DNA from: Zygnema cylindricum
Taxonomy: Eukaryota; Streptophyta; Zygnematophyceae; Zygnematales; Zygnemataceae
Reading direction: 5' to 3'
Assembly (NCBI GenBank): GCA_037447655.1
Contig: JBBHKE010003201.1
Span: 145,119-180,218, forward strand
Length of the DNA: 35,100 nt
In this document: positions 32,151 through 35,100 of the stretch, piece after piece
How the letters are laid out: the number at the start of each line of letters is the position of its first letter
Position numbering within the stretch: the first letter of the stretch is position 1
Notes under the pieces: model-generated
What the model was told of the DNA's origin: nothing
What the model saw: the letters and a program-made list of their open reading frames with translations, nothing else
Database searches by the model: none
Position numbers and translations under genes: made by a program

Positions 32151-32156
32151 AATAAA
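32151..32156 (+). promoter_or_regulatory. AATAAA polyadenylation-type signal
   Basis: A canonical AATAAA lies 62 bases after the proposed stop at 32086-32088 of the coiled-coil gene. A chance occurrence is possible in AT-rich DNA. Confidence 0.4.
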
Positions 32157-32446
32157 GAATCTTGCATATTAATAGGAAGGACAACAAGATGTAAATTGGT
32201 GTTTCACATCAAAGTAGCGTTTGAAGGAAACCGCATAATGACTATGACACGAATGTCTTTTTTTGTTCGCGTAAATAAATTCTATGTCCTGATCATGTGT
32301 TTGCAAACATGTAAAATAAAAGATCCGCCCCTGAGATGTTCCAAAACTATGCAAGTAAAGATTGTTGTTGGTCGTTTCATGCACCAGTGGTTATGGTTGT
32401 CTGCATATTTTGTCGCTGTCCACTACATCCGTCCGTGCACTATGTA

Positions 32447-32645
32447 TCGTACTAAAAAGTTCAGGTCTATGATAGTATCGAACTAAAAGTACAGGTCCCT
32501 AATAGTATCGAACTAAAAGTTCATCTTCCTAATAGCATCGAACAAAATGTACATGTTCCTAATAGTACAGTACAGGTCACTAATTGTATCGAACTAAATG
32601 TACAGATTTCCTAGTAGTATGGAATGAAAAGTAGAGTACTATGGG
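32447..32645. repeat. ~33-bp tandem repeat between convergent genes
   Basis: About six units near AGTATCGAACTAAAAGTACA followed by GGTCCCTAAT, with variants (AGCATCGAACAAAATGTACA). It lies between the 3' ends of the coiled-coil gene and the NUFIP gene. Positions 32646-33041 are A-rich with no gene and probably include the NUFIP 3' untranslated region. Confidence 0.85.
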
Positions 32646-33041
32646 GTATTTCGCTTAAGGAAAGGCTCTTCTTTACTAATAATAATAAAAAAAAAGTTAA
32701 GAGATAGAGAAAAAAAACATATACAAGAAAAGAAATAGGACAAAGAGATCACAAATTATCTTTTGTCCGCCTAAGTAATGTTTATTTTTCGGAGCTTTTA
32801 ATATTAAAAAAAAAAAGGAAAAAAAATAAAAAATAGCAATATGAGGCCAGAAATTTGATTTTTCTCATTTCATTAACGGACAAAAAATCTTTCCCCCAGA
32901 AAATAAAAGGGAGGGGAAACCTTAATTTCTTCCAAAAAAAAAAAAAAAAAAACTTAGGCAAGCCTACACCTTTCGCAATTTTAAAGCCCCTCTAGAGAAA
33001 AAAAAGATGAAAGGAAAAGAGAGAGAGAGGGAGATAAAAAG

Positions 33042-34376
33042 CTACTCGTCATCACTGTCTTCTCCCTCTCCTCCCCCACCTTCTCCTCCCTCTCCCTCTC
33101 CCTCTCCCTCTCCCTCTCCTTGTTCAAAGTCCTCGTCTCCCAAAGACTCGACTTCTTCCAAAATTTTCCTTTTCTCTCCCTCCACCCCTAACTCTTCAAA
33201 ATTATTACTATTCCATTCAAAAAACTGAAGGGGTTTAAAGGGGTAACTCAACAAATAATTGTTATTAACAAAAAACCGAAAAGATTGAAGCAAATAACTC
33301 TTCTCTCTTCTCACATCTTTTTCCAACAGCTTCGACAGTAACGTTTTCTCTCTCTCCCTCTCCCTCTCCACCCCCCTCCCCCTTCCTTCCTCTCTCTCCC
33401 TCCGTCTCCCTTTTCCCCCGATTTCTTCTATCAATTTCTTTTCCCCATTTGTACCCTCTAAACCTTCCATTATTTCCAATCGAAGAGATTCTCTCTTTTC
33501 TGTCTCCCCTCTCTCCCTTCTCTCTCCCCTCTCGTGTAAAAACTCACACCTTCCCCCTTTTTTACATCTCCCTCTTTGAAAATAATAACAAGGTTTCAAA
33601 TTTTCTCTCCTTCCATTCTCTCTCTCACTCGTGTCTATCCCTCCCTCCTTTGTCTCTTTACTTATCTCTTTCTCTCCCTCTTTCCCTTCTTTTTCTCCTT
33701 CCTCTCTCTCTTCTCTAAACATACTACACTCGTATTCTTCTGTCCTTTGAACCCCATTTATACCCTTTTCCTCAAGTCCCGGAAAATCCCTCTCTCCCTC
33801 CCTCCCTGCCTCCCTTTCTACTTCCCTTTCCTCTCCTTCTCCTTCCTTAACCGCCCCATTTTCCTCTTGCCCACTCTCCATTTCTTCCCTCTTCTCCCTC
33901 TCTCCTCCCTCCAGTCCCTCTATCCTCCTCACCTTCTCTCTTCCCTCCAAACATTCCTCGCCCTCTCTGGGCCTCTTCTCTCCCTTCCCTTCACCACCTT
34001 TCTCTCCTTCTCTCACACCATCTCTCTCTCCTCCTTCCCCTCTTTCCCCTCCTCCCTCTATTCCCTTTTCTGCCTTCTCTTCCTCTCCTCCCTCTTCTCT
34101 CCCATTCATCCTTCCCCCAAACCTTCCTCCTCTCCCTCTCCCTCCTCTCTCTCCTCTCCCTCCTCTCCCTCTCTCTCCTCTCCCTCCCCTCTCTCCTCTC
34201 CCTCCCCTCTCTCCTCTCCCTCCCCTCTCTCCTCTCCCTCTCCCTCGCTGTTCCATAGAAGTGCTTTCATTCCGTTCTGAAAAACTTTTTCCGTAATTTT
34301 CAGACAAATAGCGATGAGGAATTTCAGCGACTTGTATTCCCATTTCCGCTTGAGCTTTTAGAATTTCCCGGAGCCT
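33042..34376 (-). CDS. NUFIP: NUFIP-like snoRNP-assembly protein, last exon (5' part outside the window)
   Basis: The exon opens after acceptor TTCAATAG at 34377 and gives 444 residues to TAG at 33042. It begins RLREILKAQAEMGIQVAEIP, the segment following the NUFIP1 box in plant-type NUFIP proteins. Next come an RGG-type array (GERGGRGERGGRG), a long Glu/Gly/Arg-rich stretch, a CCCH finger (KPCYYFQRGRCKKGGRCEF then LH; C-x7-C-x5-C-x3-H, 33534-33590), and LLSKLLEKDVRREKSYLLQS-FRFFV, matching the family's C-terminal LLxKLL…LLQ-FRF motif. The end is an acidic GE-repeat tail with DSDDE. NUFIP proteins act in the nucleus as adaptors in box C/D snoRNP assembly and bind RNA; this role is from the family. 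The NUFIP1 box itself should lie in an upstream exon, not found in 34377-35100. The exon is much enlarged by microsatellite-encoded GERG and EGE repeats. Confidence 0.8.
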   Translation of the reverse strand, partial: RLREILKAQAEMGIQVAEIPHRYLSENYGKSFSERNESTSMEQRGRGRGERGGRGERGGRGERGGRGERGRGGRGERGGRGRGGRFGGRMNGREEGGEEEKAEKGIEGGGERGEGGERDGVREGEKGGEGKGEKRPREGEECLEGREKVRRIEGLEGGEREKREEMESGQEENGAVKEGEGEEREVEREAGREGERDFPGLEEKGINGVQRTEEYECSMFREEREEGEKEGKEGEKEISKETKEGGIDTSERENGRRENLKPCYYFQRGRCKKGGRCEFLHERGERRERGETEKRESLRLEIMEGLEGTNGEKKLIEEIGGKGRRREREEGRGRGVEREREREKTLLSKLLEKDVRREKSYLLQSFRFFVNNNYLLSYPFKPLQFFEWNSNNFEELGVEGEKRKILEEVESLGDEDFEQGEGEGEGEGEGGEGGGGEGEDSDDE

Positions 34377-34454
34377 CTATTGAAAACGTAAAACCAAACA
34401 ATGAAAATATGAGGGCAATTGTGAGCCAAAAAAAGTCAACACTAATTTGTCCTC

Positions 34455-34765
34455 ATTATTACTACATTACTACATTATTACATTATTACATTACGACATT
34501 ACCACATTATTACACACTACAATATTCATAACTACATTATGGCATTACTGCATTATTACAGTATTACATTCCTACATTACTACATTACATTTTTTTACAT
34601 TAGTACATTATTACATTAATGTACTATATTATACTATATTATTCATAACTACATTATTACATTACTGCATTATAACATTACTGCGTTATTACAGTATTAC
34701 ATTCCTACATTACTACATTACATATTTTTACATAACTACATTATTACATTACAATTTTTTTACAT
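34455..34765. repeat. TACATTAT/TACATTAC minisatellite in the NUFIP intron
   Basis: About 35 units of 8 bp such as TACATTAT and TACATTAC follow each other, with a higher-order duplication (CATAACTACATTAT appears twice, at about 34528 and 34646). The 116-codon Thr/Leu/His/Tyr-rich frame over it is a repeat translation. Confidence 0.88.
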
Positions 34766-35100
34766 TATTACTAATCCTAACACTAATAACTAACTAAAAA
34801 CTAATAAACTAATAACACAATTTTATGCCTGTATGTTTATTTAAAAAAAAATGAGCATAATCCCTTTTGGACCAAAAGAGACACCTTATTTGTATTTATT
34901 TATTTTGTTTTCTTTTATTTTATTTTTTTTCTCTTCGATTCCATTTTTCCCTTTTTGACTCCATTTTCTTCGGATTCTTGTGATCGTACATTCTTCCATT
35001 TTTATCTTCTTTGACTCAATTTTTCTTTCTTTCATTTTTTTCATCGTTTCTTTTTTTTCTCTTCTTTTATTTGTTTTTTTTTCTCAATTTTTTTTTTTTT
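34766..35100. other. T-rich intron sequence at the window end
   Basis: The plus strand is T-rich (A-rich on the NUFIP strand) with TTTCTTT runs. I looked for a minus-strand exon carrying the NUFIP1 box and saw none. Confidence 0.45.

Noticed and set aside
31920-32486. 188-codon plus frame after the coiled-coil gene
   Set aside because: It crosses a strong polypyrimidine acceptor, a polyadenylation-type signal and part of the 33-bp repeat array, with no domain.
33576-34280. 234-codon plus-strand Ser/Pro/Leu/Phe-rich frame opposite the NUFIP exon
   Set aside because: It is the complement of the GA-rich coding repeats; the minus strand carries a recognisable family with a zinc finger.

Overview
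The window is nuclear DNA from a eukaryote with spliced genes, most likely a green-lineage (plant or streptophyte-alga-like) organism. The evidence is a tRNA-Trp(CCA) close to the land-plant form, a NUFIP-type protein with the plant-like order CCCH finger then LLxKLL motif, a predicted protein whose N-terminus looks like a chloroplast transit peptide, GT-AG introns in every gene, AT-rich non-coding DNA, and abundant purine or pyrimidine microsatellites. No species can be named from the sequence alone.

Layout. Positions 973-2093 (minus) hold the first two coding exons of an EamA/DMT-type membrane transporter whose later exons are not visible. Positions 3215-8262 are a cluster of non-autonomous DNA transposons: about 220-bp TA-flanked inverted-repeat elements, one of them split by a hAT-like MITE, a second hAT-like element with a perfect 8-bp target duplication, and two adjacent PIF/Harbinger-like MITEs sharing a TAA. 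Positions 9862-13791 (minus) hold a complete three-exon PLP enzyme of the class V aminotransferase / cysteine-desulfurase-like VC1184 subfamily, with an 18-21-bp minisatellite in one intron and an AT-rich array directly upstream of its start. Positions 15013-17283 (plus) hold a two-exon gene for an Arg/Glu/Gly-rich protein with a Ser/Pro-rich, acid-free N-terminus. Positions 17284-23089 contain low-complexity DNA, another hAT-like element, the tRNA-Trp gene, and more TA-flanked MITEs, including two direct copies of a roughly 550-bp family.

Positions 23102-32088 (plus) hold a ten-exon gene for a coiled-coil protein of about 964 residues that I do not recognise. Its second intron opens with an array of roughly 45-bp units, many shaped like a miniature intron (GT start, CAG end) joined head to tail, so 3' and 5' splice-site-like sequences abut repeatedly with no exon between them. 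This resembles recursive (zero-length-exon) splice sites and is the most unusual structure in the window. The same gene has a tandem in-frame duplication of an exon start and an intron that, if retained, would encode a hydrophobic tail anchor. Convergent to it, 33042-34376 (minus) is the long last exon of a NUFIP homologue (box C/D snoRNP assembly factor family), swollen by RGG- and Glu-rich repeats.

The genes are not an operon and show no shared pathway. The common theme is microsatellites and MITEs shaping introns, untranslated regions and even coding sequence. Splice sites were chosen by eye from GT-AG rules, reading frame and protein continuity; no transcript or database evidence was available.
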